A stretch of 32,057 bases of DNA. It comes from Prevotella sp. (GTDB lineage: Bacteria; Bacteroidota; Bacteroidia; Bacteroidales; Bacteroidaceae). A program made the translations under genes and the position numbers. Positions 14,990-22,569 of the stretch are shown one piece after another. Each line of letters opens with the position of its first letter. Positions within the stretch are counted from its first letter, which is position 1. Below the pieces are notes generated by a model. It saw only the letters and a list, made by a program, of their open reading frames with translations. It had not been told where the DNA came from and searched no databases. The stretch covers positions 1 through 32,057 of the forward strand of contig JAEEVA010000037.1 of the NCBI GenBank assembly GCA_016286995.1, read 5' to 3'.

Positions 14990-15021
14990 AAGTGAAAAGT
15001 GAAATAAAAACAGATATGATT

Positions 15022-17148
15022 ATGGCAACAACGAAGAAAACAACAGAGAAGGCTGTAGCCAAGAAGGCTCCTGCCAAGAAGACTCCCGCAAAGAAAGATA
15101 CCGCAAAAAAGACTGCTCCAAAGAAAAAAGCAGAAGTGCCTCCCCATATTGGACTAGTGATGAATGATGGCTGGCTTGAGCCTTTCGAGCAGGCTATTCG
15201 TGGACGCCACGACCATGCCTTGTGGAAGATTGGACAGCTGACGAAGAATGGCAAGCAGACGCTCTCGCAGTTTGCCAGCGGTCATCTGTATTTCGGTCTC
15301 CATAAATTGGCGAAGGGCTGGGTGTTTCGCGAGTGGGCTCCCAACGCTACAGAGATTTACCTGATTGGTGACTTCAATGACTGGCAGGAAACAGACAAGT
15401 ACAAATGTAAGCGCATTGAGGGCACTGGCAACTGGGAGTTGAAACTCAGCGAAAAAGCCCTCAAGCACGGCCAGCTTTATAAGATGAAAGTCAAGTGGAA
15501 TGGGGGAGAGGGTGAGCGTATTCCCGCCTGGTGCCGTCGTGTAGTACAGGATGACCAGACTAAGATATTCTCCGCTCAAGTGTGGAATCCAGAGAAGCCT
15601 TATGAGTGGAAGAAGAAGAACTTCAAGCCCAACAAGGCTCCCCTGTTGATTTATGAGTGCCATGTGGGTATGGGTCAGGATGCCGAGAAGGTAGGCACTT
15701 ACAAAGAGTTTACCGAGAACGTGCTGCCCCGTGTTAAGAAGGACGGCTATAACGCCATTCAGGTGATGGCCATCCAGGAGCATCCGTATTACGGCTCGTT
15801 CGGATACCATGTCAGTTCGTTCTTTGCTCCGTCCAGTCGCTTTGGTACTCCCGAGGAACTGAAGGAAATGATTGATACCGCTCACAAGATGGGTATTGCT
15901 GTGATCATGGACATTGTGCATTCACATGCCGTCAAGAACGAGGTAGAGGGTTTGGGTAACCTTGCTGGAGACCCCAACCAGTTCTTCTATCCTGGTGACC
16001 GCCACGAGCATCCCGCTTGGGACTCTTTGTGCTTTGACTATGGCAAGGACGATGTGCTGCATTTCCTGCTATCCAACTGTAAATACTGGCTTGAGGAGTT
16101 TAAGTTCGACGGATTCCGCTTTGACGGCGTGACGTCTATGCTATACTATTCGCACGGACTGGGCGAGGCCTTTGGTGGCTACGGTGACTACTTCAACGGT
16201 CACGAGGACGACAATGCCATCTGCTACCTGACACTGGCCAACTGTCTCATCCACGAGGTCAACAAGAACGCCATCACCATCGCAGAGGAAGTCTCAGGCA
16301 TGCCTGGACTGGCCGCTAAGTTCGAGGATGGTGGCTACGGCTTCGACTATCGTATGGCCATGAACATCCCCGACTATTGGATTAAGACCATCAAGGAGGT
16401 TCGCGACGAGGACATCAACGTCTGCTCCATCTTCTGGGAGGTCAAGAACCGCCGTCCAGACGAGAAAACCATTTCGTATTGCGAGAGTCACGACCAGGCT
16501 TTGGTGGGCGACAAGACCATCATTTTCCGTCTTATCGATGCCGACATGTACTGGCATTTTGCCAAAAAGGATGTCAACGACTTGGCCCAACGCGGTATTG
16601 CCCTGCACAAGATGATACGCCTTGTGACGGCAGGTGCCATCAACGGCGGCTACCTGAACTTCATGGGCAATGAGTTTGGACATCCCGAATGGATAGACTT
16701 CCCACGCGAGGGCAATGGCTGGAGCTATAAGTATGCCCGCCGTCAGTGGAACCTCGTCGACAACAAGGACCTCTGCTATCACTGGCTAGGTGACTTCGAC
16801 CGTAAAATGCTCGAGGTTATCAAGAGTCAGAAGAACTTCCAGGCGACACCCGTTCAGGAAATCTGGCACGACGACGGCGACCAGGTGCTGTGTTACATGC
16901 GTGGCGACCTCGTCTTCGTGTTCAACTTCTCGCCGACACGTTCGTACACAGACTACGGCTTCCTCGTACCCACGGGCAGCTATGAGGTGGTGCTGAATAC
17001 CGATGCCAAGGAATTTGGTGGTAACGGTTTTGCCGATGACAGCTTGACGCACCTCACCAACTACGACCCATTGTACGTCGAGGACAAGAAGGAGTGGCTG
17101 AAACTTTATATTCCGGCCCGTTCGGCTGTGGTTCTGAGAAAGCTGTAA
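15022..17148 (+). CDS. glgB: 1,4-alpha-glucan branching enzyme with Lys/Ala/Pro-rich N-terminal tail
   Basis: This enzyme introduces alpha-1,6 branches into glycogen. The 708-residue protein has a CBM48 domain (including FREWAPNATEIYLIGDFNDW), a GH13 catalytic barrel of the eukaryote-like GH13_8 type, and a C-terminal beta domain. The catalytic triad is Asp368 (GFRFDGV), Glu422 (IAEEVSG) and Asp491 (ESHDQ). The start at 15022 gives MATTKKTTEK; ATG at 15016 and GTG at 14992 are in frame, but the latter lies in a short AGTGAAA repeat. Residues 4-38 are a basic tail of AKK/PAKK units, like histone H1 or AlgP tails, absent from ordinary branching enzymes. No other glycogen gene is in the window. 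Confidence 0.93.
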   Translation: MATTKKTTEKAVAKKAPAKKTPAKKDTAKKTAPKKKAEVPPHIGLVMNDGWLEPFEQAIRGRHDHALWKIGQLTKNGKQTLSQFASGHLYFGLHKLAKGWVFREWAPNATEIYLIGDFNDWQETDKYKCKRIEGTGNWELKLSEKALKHGQLYKMKVKWNGGEGERIPAWCRRVVQDDQTKIFSAQVWNPEKPYEWKKKNFKPNKAPLLIYECHVGMGQDAEKVGTYKEFTENVLPRVKKDGYNAIQVMAIQEHPYYGSFGYHVSSFFAPSSRFGTPEELKEMIDTAHKMGIAVIMDIVHSHAVKNEVEGLGNLAGDPNQFFYPGDRHEHPAWDSLCFDYGKDDVLHFLLSNCKYWLEEFKFDGFRFDGVTSMLYYSHGLGEAFGGYGDYFNGHEDDNAICYLTLANCLIHEVNKNAITIAEEVSGMPGLAAKFEDGGYGFDYRMAMNIPDYWIKTIKEVRDEDINVCSIFWEVKNRRPDEKTISYCESHDQALVGDKTIIFRLIDADMYWHFAKKDVNDLAQRGIALHKMIRLVTAGAINGGYLNFMGNEFGHPEWIDFPREGNGWSYKYARRQWNLVDNKDLCYHWLGDFDRKMLEVIKSQKNFQATPVQEIWHDDGDQVLCYMRGDLVFVFNFSPTRSYTDYGFLVPTGSYEVVLNTDAKEFGGNGFADDSLTHLTNYDPLYVEDKKEWLKLYIPARSAVVLRKL

Positions 17149-17210
17149 TCCATTATTGTTCAGTGAATATTGTAATTCTTTTATTGTAACGTTTTATCGT
17201 AATTTGCACA

Positions 17211-17807
17211 TTGTCAAAAGGTAAATATATACGCCGTTTATGGCAATATACACTTCTGGTGGCTATGCTGATGCTTGTCGTCGGCATAGCCATTGATACT
17301 ACCGATGTCGAACGCTACACCTTGCGAATGGAACGACTGATGGCAAAAGGTGACTATCAGGGGGCTTTGAAGGTTGGCGACGAGTCGGACAAAACCAATC
17401 AACGATTGCTTAACTTGCGCATCGAGGCCTTGGCCCATGAGCACCAGTTGGGCGACCGCCTTTTCCGATATCCGGTCACAGGCAGCGGCAAGCAGTTTGC
17501 TCCAAAGGGTGGGGACTATGCACTTTGTGCCTGCCTGATTGACAAGGACCTTGACCGTTTCATAGAGCTGCTTCCCCGTTACTACAAGATTGATAGCCAA
17601 CTGCCCCGCTATTACCGTGAGGCTCTAGTGCAATACAACCATCTCCGTTCCAATCCTGTCATTATCTACCATGATGCTGTGATGGATACCGACTATCACG
17701 ATATGCAGGAACTGGAAAGCAAGTATGCTGAGAAGAAAGCCCGTCAGATGGCTGTGTTTCGTCAGTACGAAGGTACCTATTGGTATTATTTTGCCTATCT
17801 GAACTAA
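17211..17807 (+). CDS. membrane-anchored hypothetical protein (resembles the C-terminal part of DUF6057 proteins)
   Basis: This 198-residue protein starts at TTG (MSKGKYIRRLWQY), with one membrane helix at about 11-29 and a helical soluble domain of TPR-like character (MAKGDYQGALKVGDES; EHQLGDRLFRYPV; LPRYYREALVQY). The phrase QLGDRLFRYP and the closing YWYYFAYLN recall the C-terminal domain of DUF6057 proteins of Bacteroidales, but without their many membrane segments; this is from memory and uncertain. The TTG is chosen because a stop lies 24 nt upstream in frame and no ATG precedes the membrane helix. It stands alone between glgB and dapA. Confidence 0.65.
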   Translation: MSKGKYIRRLWQYTLLVAMLMLVVGIAIDTTDVERYTLRMERLMAKGDYQGALKVGDESDKTNQRLLNLRIEALAHEHQLGDRLFRYPVTGSGKQFAPKGGDYALCACLIDKDLDRFIELLPRYYKIDSQLPRYYREALVQYNHLRSNPVIIYHDAVMDTDYHDMQELESKYAEKKARQMAVFRQYEGTYWYYFAYLN

Positions 17808-17866
17808 GGCTTTTTTCTACTTTCTTTGCATTTTGTAGGGTTCAAAGCATATTTTTTTTGCAAAAT

Positions 17867-17899
17867 GCTATCAGTTTCCAATAAAAATTTGTAATTTTG
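17867..17899 (+). promoter_or_regulatory. promoter of dapA
   Basis: TTTG (17867-17870), 21-nt spacer, TAATTTTG (17892-17899): an exact consensus match. It decides the dapA start: an upstream in-frame TTG at 17897 lies within the -7 box, so translation must begin at the ATG at 17930. Confidence 0.8.
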
Positions 17900-17929
17900 C
17901 AACCATTAAATAAGAATTCTTATATTTAT

Positions 17930-18817
17930 ATGGTACATAATCTCTTTAAGGGGCTGGGTATTGCGTTGGTTACACCTTTCAAGGAAGACGGGTCGGTGGA
18001 CTACAAGTCGCTCGTCAGGTTGGTGGAATATCAGTTGGCTAATGGTGCTGACTTCTTGTGTATTCTGGCCACTACCGGTGAAACTCCTACGCTGACCGAT
18101 GACGAGAAACAGCAGATCAAGGACACCATCGTCAGTCTGGTCAATGGACGTATTCCCATCTTGATGGGCTGTGGCGGCAATAATACGACAGCTATTATCA
18201 ACGAACTTCAGACACGCGATTTTCAGGGTATTGACGGCATACTGAGCGTATGTCCCTATTACAACAAGCCATCGCAGGAAGGACTCTATCAGCACTTCAA
18301 AGCTATCGCCAATGCTACACGACTGCCTGTCGTGCTCTATAACGTGCCTGGCCGTACGGGTGTCAATATGTCGGCAGCCACGACGGTACGACTGGCTCAC
18401 GACTGCGAGAACATCATAGCCATCAAGGAGGCTAGCGGTAATTTGGAACAGGTTGACGAAATTATCAAGAACAAGCCTCGTGGCTTTGATGTCATTAGTG
18501 GCGACGATGCCCTGACGTTCCCCATGATTTCCTGTGGTGCCGTTGGCGTAATCAGCGTCATCGGCAATGCACTGCCAAAGGAGTTCTCGAAGATGATACG
18601 TCTACAGATGAAGGGCGAGTACGATCCAGCCCGCAAGATTCATCACCGTTTCATAGACCTCTTTTCCTTGCTTTTTGTTGACGGCAATCCCGCTGGTGTC
18701 AAAGCGATGCTTCACGAGATGGGTTACATAGAGAATGTATTACGCCTGCCATTGGTGCCTATGCGCATCAAGAACATGCAGCGAATGGCAGACATTTTAA
18801 AGGAATTAAAAATCTAG
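17930..18817 (+). CDS. dapA: 4-hydroxy-tetrahydrodipicolinate synthase
   Basis: This cytosolic TIM-barrel aldolase condenses pyruvate with aspartate semialdehyde, the first dedicated step to lysine and meso-diaminopimelate for peptidoglycan. From MVHNLFKGLG the protein is 295 residues, the usual length. Active-site residues are visible: Thr48/Thr49 (ATTGE), Tyr137 with the following NVPGRTG (138-144), and Schiff-base Lys166 in AIKEASG. GDDALTFPMISCGAVGVISV is also typical. The TAG stop (18815-18817) lies within the first TCTAGA of a 9-bp tandem tract. Lysine feedback residues were not assessed. Confidence 0.95.
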   Translation: MVHNLFKGLGIALVTPFKEDGSVDYKSLVRLVEYQLANGADFLCILATTGETPTLTDDEKQQIKDTIVSLVNGRIPILMGCGGNNTTAIINELQTRDFQGIDGILSVCPYYNKPSQEGLYQHFKAIANATRLPVVLYNVPGRTGVNMSAATTVRLAHDCENIIAIKEASGNLEQVDEIIKNKPRGFDVISGDDALTFPMISCGAVGVISVIGNALPKEFSKMIRLQMKGEYDPARKIHHRFIDLFSLLFVDGNPAGVKAMLHEMGYIENVLRLPLVPMRIKNMQRMADILKELKI

Positions 18818-18847
18818 AATATCTAGAGTCTCTAGGATGTCTAGAAA
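18812..18847 (+). repeat. 9-bp tandem tract of TCTAGA palindromes between dapA and the AraC-type gene
   Basis: Units atctagaat, atctagagt, ctctaggat, gtctagaaa place four TCTAGA or TCTAGG hexamers exactly 9 nt apart. The first contains the dapA stop codon, and the last ends 6 nt before the next gene's ATG. It could be a regulator site array or another member of the short-period tracts seen in this window. Confidence 0.75.
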
Positions 18848-18853
18848 AAAACG

Positions 18854-19738
18854 ATGGAAGAGTCAAGAGTCATACACGAAATTACGCCACTGATGGGTAA
18901 GGATTTCCTATATATTGCCGACCGTCGGAAGAAGGAATTTACCTATCCCATTCATAACCACTCTGTGTTCGAATTGAATTTCGTAGAACATGCTGCTGGT
19001 GTGCGCCGTATCGTGGGTGACTCTAATGAAGTTATTGACGAATATGACATGGTGCTCATTACGAGTCCTGATCTGGAACATGTTTGGGAACAGAATGGCT
19101 GTGCTAGCGAAGATATCCGCGAGGTTACAGTTCAGTTTCATCTCGATCTGAGTGATGATGGTTTCCTGTCGCGTAATCCTTTCTTTACTCTCCGTAAGAT
19201 GTTGCTTGAAGCTCGCAAGGGTCTTGCCTTTCCCCTCGATGCCATCATGCGTGTTTATTCACTGATTGATACGCTGAGTACCATCAAGGATGGCTTCTAT
19301 GCTGTCTCTCAGTTCATGACGATTCTCTATGAGCTCTCTAAGAGCCAAGGAGCACGAACGCTGGCCTCCAGTAGCTTTGCCAAGGTGGGCGTCGAGAGCG
19401 ACTCACGAAGAGTGTTAAAGGTCAAGAATTATATTGCAAAGAACTATATGGATGAGATTCGACTGGCTACCTTGGCAGATATTGCAGGTATGAGTCCGTC
19501 TGCCTTTAGCCGTTTCTTCAAACTCCACACTGGTCGTAATCTCAGCGAATACATCATTGACATGCGTTTGGGCTATGCCAGCCGTATGTTGGTTGACACC
19601 TCTAAGAGTATCTCCGAGATTTGTTTCAACAGCGGCTTTAACAATCTGAGCAATTTCAATCGCATCTTTAAGAAAAAGAAGAAATGCTCGCCGTCCGAAT
19701 TCCGCGAGAACTACCATAAAACCCGTATCATTGTCTAA
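18854..19738 (+). CDS. AraC-family transcriptional regulator
   Basis: This 294-residue protein has an N-terminal cupin-like sensing region (HNHSVFELNFVEHAAG around 35-50) and a C-terminal AraC DNA-binding domain (about 195-290) with two helix-turn-helix units: TLADIAGMSPSAFSRFFKLH and ISEICFNSGFNNLSNFNRIF. The ligand is unknown. It starts 36 nt after dapA, across the TCTAGA tract, and ends only 4 nt before the phosphatase gene, so it is most likely co-transcribed with the partner-switching cassette and may control it. Confidence 0.9.
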   Translation: MEESRVIHEITPLMGKDFLYIADRRKKEFTYPIHNHSVFELNFVEHAAGVRRIVGDSNEVIDEYDMVLITSPDLEHVWEQNGCASEDIREVTVQFHLDLSDDGFLSRNPFFTLRKMLLEARKGLAFPLDAIMRVYSLIDTLSTIKDGFYAVSQFMTILYELSKSQGARTLASSSFAKVGVESDSRRVLKVKNYIAKNYMDEIRLATLADIAGMSPSAFSRFFKLHTGRNLSEYIIDMRLGYASRMLVDTSKSISEICFNSGFNNLSNFNRIFKKKKKCSPSEFRENYHKTRIIV

Positions 19739-19742
19739 GCGT

Positions 19743-21734
19743 ATGTTGAGGAAAGCCATAATATGCATTGCTATGCTAATGGTAACGGTTGTGTTACCGA
19801 TGCAGGCAGATGATGTTGAGAGTCGTCTCAAACGCATTAACGACTCTATCCAATTGGCGCGCGAACAGCACAATGACGTCAAGCAAGCCAAGTTTATTAC
19901 CGGACGTGCGGTGTTCATGTACAACAATGCCTTGGTCGACTCTGTCCTCGCTTATGTTCCCAATGACCTCAAGACACTCGGCGCCTTGGGAGAATGGGAC
20001 CGCTACTATGAGACGTGGACCTATCTGGTCAATACCTATATCTATTACACGAACAGCAAGAACACGGCTCTTCGCGAGGTGAAAACCATGTTCGACGATG
20101 CCATGAAGCGCAACAACCAGTACGGTATGGGTATTGCCTATTACACGATGGGCAACGTCTACCTTAATATGAATAACCTCGACGAAAGTGCAGACTCCTA
20201 TCGGAAAGGTCTTGACATCCTGCTGAAGTTGAAACCGTTGCCGCTGGTCATTCAGGAACTGTATTCTTATTACGGCGACGTGCTGAACGAGCAGCATAAG
20301 TACAACGAACTGCAGCAGCTGACCGTTGGCTGGAAGGACTATCTGGAGCGTAGCATTCCCGAGAACAAAATTGATGAGGACAGCCGGCGCGTTATGTTCT
20401 TCTATTACGACATCGCACGCATACAGGCAGCCTTAGGCCTTAAAAGGCATGATGAAGCAGAAAAGTTGCTCATCGAAGCGAAGAATAATTTGATTGTTTC
20501 TGAAGACAGCTATGAAGCCACCGCTTGGTACACTTGTATGGCACAGTTACGGTTGCAGCAAGGACGATATGCAGAAGCGTTGCAATTGAATGACCGGCGC
20601 ATGCGTATGATAGCGTCTGAAGAGGACAAGGCCGTCTATCTCAGTGTGGCTGCCCAACGTGGTGAAATACTGACACATTTAGGTCGATATGAGGAATCTT
20701 CGCTTCTATATAAAGATATGTATGCTAAGAAGGATTCTATCAATAGTGCCGATACAAAGAATCAGCTCAATGAAATGAATACTCTTTTCCAAGTTGACGA
20801 GCTGAAGATGGAGCAGGAACGTGCACAGTTCCGTAATACGCTCATTATTGCCGGACTGATCTTCTTGGCACTCATCATTTTTACGGTCTTCCGTATCATC
20901 GCAGCCCGTCGTCTGAAGAAGGCCCACGATAAGTTGCAGGAAACCCACGAGAAGCTGCTCACGGCCTACGACCAACTGGAGGAAACCACTGCTGCCAAGG
21001 AACGTATTGAGAGTGACCTGCGCATTGCACGCAACATTCAGATGGGTATGGTGCCGCGTGACTTCCCCGAGCGTCCAGACCTCGACCTTTATGCCTCCAT
21101 GACGCCTGCCAAGGAAGTGGGTGGTGATCTATATGGCTACTATTTGACGGGCGACAAACTCTACATAGCCCTAGGCGATGTGTCGGGTAAGGGGGTACCG
21201 GCTTCTCTTTTCATGGCTCAGGCCACACGTTTGTTCCGTACGCTGGCAGCACAGGAGATGATGCCTGCCGAGATAGCTATACACATCAATAACGCTCTAT
21301 CCGGTGAGGACAATGAAACGGGTATGTTTGTTACGATGTTCCTCGGACTTATCGATCTTACTACGGGGCATTTGTATTTTTGTAATGCTGGTCACAATCC
21401 GCCAGTGCTGTTACGTGATGGGAAACCGGAATTCATTGAGATGGTACCCAATGCCCCTGTTGGTATAATTCCTGAACTGGAATATGAGGGTGAAGAGATT
21501 AATGATATCAGTAATTGTCCACTTTTTGTCTATACAGACGGTCTCAACGAGGCCGAGAACCGCCAGCAGGAACAATTCAGTGATGAGCGCTTGCTAGAGA
21601 TGATGGAAAATACGCCCTTTGTGAGTAGTAAGCAGACTGTTGAGATGCTACGCAATGCTGTTGAGGAACATCGCGACGGTGCTGAACCGAACGACGACCT
21701 TACCATGCTGTGCGTGAAGGTTGTGAAAAGTTGA
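19743..21734 (+). CDS. TPR-containing membrane SpoIIE/RsbU-type PP2C serine phosphatase
   Basis: From ATG 19743 the 663-residue protein has a signal-like N-terminus (MLRKAIICIAMLMVTVVLPMQA), a periplasmic helical TPR region (about 30-330), one membrane helix (about 365-385), a cytoplasmic coiled coil (395-430) and a PP2C domain of the SpoIIE/RsbU class (about 440-660). Metal-binding and core motifs are EVGGDLYG (Asp462), LGDVSGKGVPASLF (Asp479), NAGHNPP, VYTDGLNEA (Asp599) and NDDLTML (Asp652), so it looks catalytically intact. It should dephosphorylate the STAS protein encoded two genes downstream in response to a periplasmic signal. A TTG at 19731 overlaps the AraC stop and is a less likely start. 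Confidence 0.9.
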   Translation: MLRKAIICIAMLMVTVVLPMQADDVESRLKRINDSIQLAREQHNDVKQAKFITGRAVFMYNNALVDSVLAYVPNDLKTLGALGEWDRYYETWTYLVNTYIYYTNSKNTALREVKTMFDDAMKRNNQYGMGIAYYTMGNVYLNMNNLDESADSYRKGLDILLKLKPLPLVIQELYSYYGDVLNEQHKYNELQQLTVGWKDYLERSIPENKIDEDSRRVMFFYYDIARIQAALGLKRHDEAEKLLIEAKNNLIVSEDSYEATAWYTCMAQLRLQQGRYAEALQLNDRRMRMIASEEDKAVYLSVAAQRGEILTHLGRYEESSLLYKDMYAKKDSINSADTKNQLNEMNTLFQVDELKMEQERAQFRNTLIIAGLIFLALIIFTVFRIIAARRLKKAHDKLQETHEKLLTAYDQLEETTAAKERIESDLRIARNIQMGMVPRDFPERPDLDLYASMTPAKEVGGDLYGYYLTGDKLYIALGDVSGKGVPASLFMAQATRLFRTLAAQEMMPAEIAIHINNALSGEDNETGMFVTMFLGLIDLTTGHLYFCNAGHNPPVLLRDGKPEFIEMVPNAPVGIIPELEYEGEEINDISNCPLFVYTDGLNEAENRQQEQFSDERLLEMMENTPFVSSKQTVEMLRNAVEEHRDGAEPNDDLTMLCVKVVKS

Positions 21735-21770
21735 AAAAAAAGAAAACAACGATAATAAAAACCAAAGCTT

Positions 21771-22187
21771 ATGAGAAAGGAACTGAAACTGAAAAACCAG
21801 ATGCAAGAGCTTGAGCGCGTCAATCTCTTCGTCGAGGAAATCTGTGAAGAGCTTGGGCTTGACATGGAACTTCAGATGAACCTGAATCTGGTTATTGAGG
21901 AAATGGTGGTCAACGTCATTTCCTATGCGTATCCGGAAGGCCAAGTGGCAGACATAGAATTGCTCGCCGAGTCGGACGGAAAAGAACTGACGTTCGTACT
22001 CAGCGATCGTGGTGAGGAATTTGATCCTACACTACAGGAAAGTGCGGACATGGACGTTAATCCTGCCGAACGCGACCTTGGCGGCATGGGCATTTACATC
22101 GTTAAAAACATCATGAATCAGGTCAGCTACCAGCGACTCGAAGGCAAGAATTTGCTGACTATGACGAAAAACATAGAAGAACAATAA
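21771..22187 (+). CDS. RsbW/SpoIIAB-like anti-sigma serine kinase (HATPase_c_2)
   Basis: This 138-residue cytosolic GHKL ATPase is the size of anti-sigma-factor kinases. The N-box reads VIEEMVVNVISYAY with Glu44 and Asn48, the spacing of the catalytic Glu and Mg-binding Asn in SpoIIAB. The G1 box is LSDRGEEFDP (Asp79) and the G2 box GGMGIYIVKNIM (104-115). By family it would phosphorylate the STAS protein and sequester an output partner when that protein is phosphorylated. No sigma factor is encoded nearby, so the output is unknown. Follows the phosphatase gene after 36 nt. Confidence 0.9.
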   Translation: MRKELKLKNQMQELERVNLFVEEICEELGLDMELQMNLNLVIEEMVVNVISYAYPEGQVADIELLAESDGKELTFVLSDRGEEFDPTLQESADMDVNPAERDLGGMGIYIVKNIMNQVSYQRLEGKNLLTMTKNIEEQ

Positions 22188-22197
22188 ATAGTAAACA

Positions 22198-22237
22198 ATT
22201 AAAGAATTCAATCATTAAATAATTAAAACATTAACAA
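22198..22237 (+). repeat. 8-bp periodic AT-rich tract before the STAS gene
   Basis: TT dinucleotides recur at 8-nt spacing through aattaaag, aattcaat, cattaaat, aattaaaa, cattaaca. It occupies the 52-nt gap between the RsbW-like and STAS genes. The region is low-complexity, so the periodicity is suggestive only. Confidence 0.4.
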
Positions 22238-22239
22238 TT

Positions 22240-22551
22240 ATGACACAGATTATCAAAGAAGGTGGCAAGACCATCATTAAGACAGGCGAACGTATTGACA
22301 CAATGAACGCTCCCCAGTTTGAACAGGACATCCAGCCAGCTTTGGCAGACGGTGGTGTTGAACTTGAAATGGACTGCTCCGACCTAACCTACATGGCTTC
22401 AAGTGGTCTACGCATCATCCAGAAGACCATGCGTACTGTTATGCAGCACAAGGGTCAATTCAAAATGACTAATGTCAGTCCTGAAATATATAAGGTGCTG
22501 GCTATGACAGGGTTTACTAAGTTTATGAAAGTTGAGAAGAAAGCTGAGTAA
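22240..22551 (+). CDS. STAS-domain anti-anti-sigma factor (RsbV/SpoIIAA-like)
   Basis: This 103-residue single STAS domain has the phosphorylation loop YMASSGLRII with Ser54 at the position of phospho-Ser58 of SpoIIAA. The Asp usually just before that Ser is Ala53 here, a change seen in some family members. The preceding LEMDCSDLTYM and the following NVSPEIYKVLAMTGF match the family. It is the expected substrate of both the RsbW-like kinase and the SpoIIE-type phosphatase. The unphosphorylated form would bind the kinase and free its partner. Confidence 0.92.
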   Translation: MTQIIKEGGKTIIKTGERIDTMNAPQFEQDIQPALADGGVELEMDCSDLTYMASSGLRIIQKTMRTVMQHKGQFKMTNVSPEIYKVLAMTGFTKFMKVEKKAE

Positions 22552-22569
22552 TTTTAAACTTTTAGCTCT

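Noticed and set aside
14992..15021. GTG start for glgB
   Set aside because: It falls in an AGTGAAA heptamer repeat 3 nt after the preceding stop. ATG 15022 gives a more natural N-terminus; only expression data would settle it.
17897..17929. Eleven-residue N-terminal extension of dapA from a TTG
   Set aside because: The TTG lies in the -7 promoter box, and the protein from ATG 17930 has the normal length.
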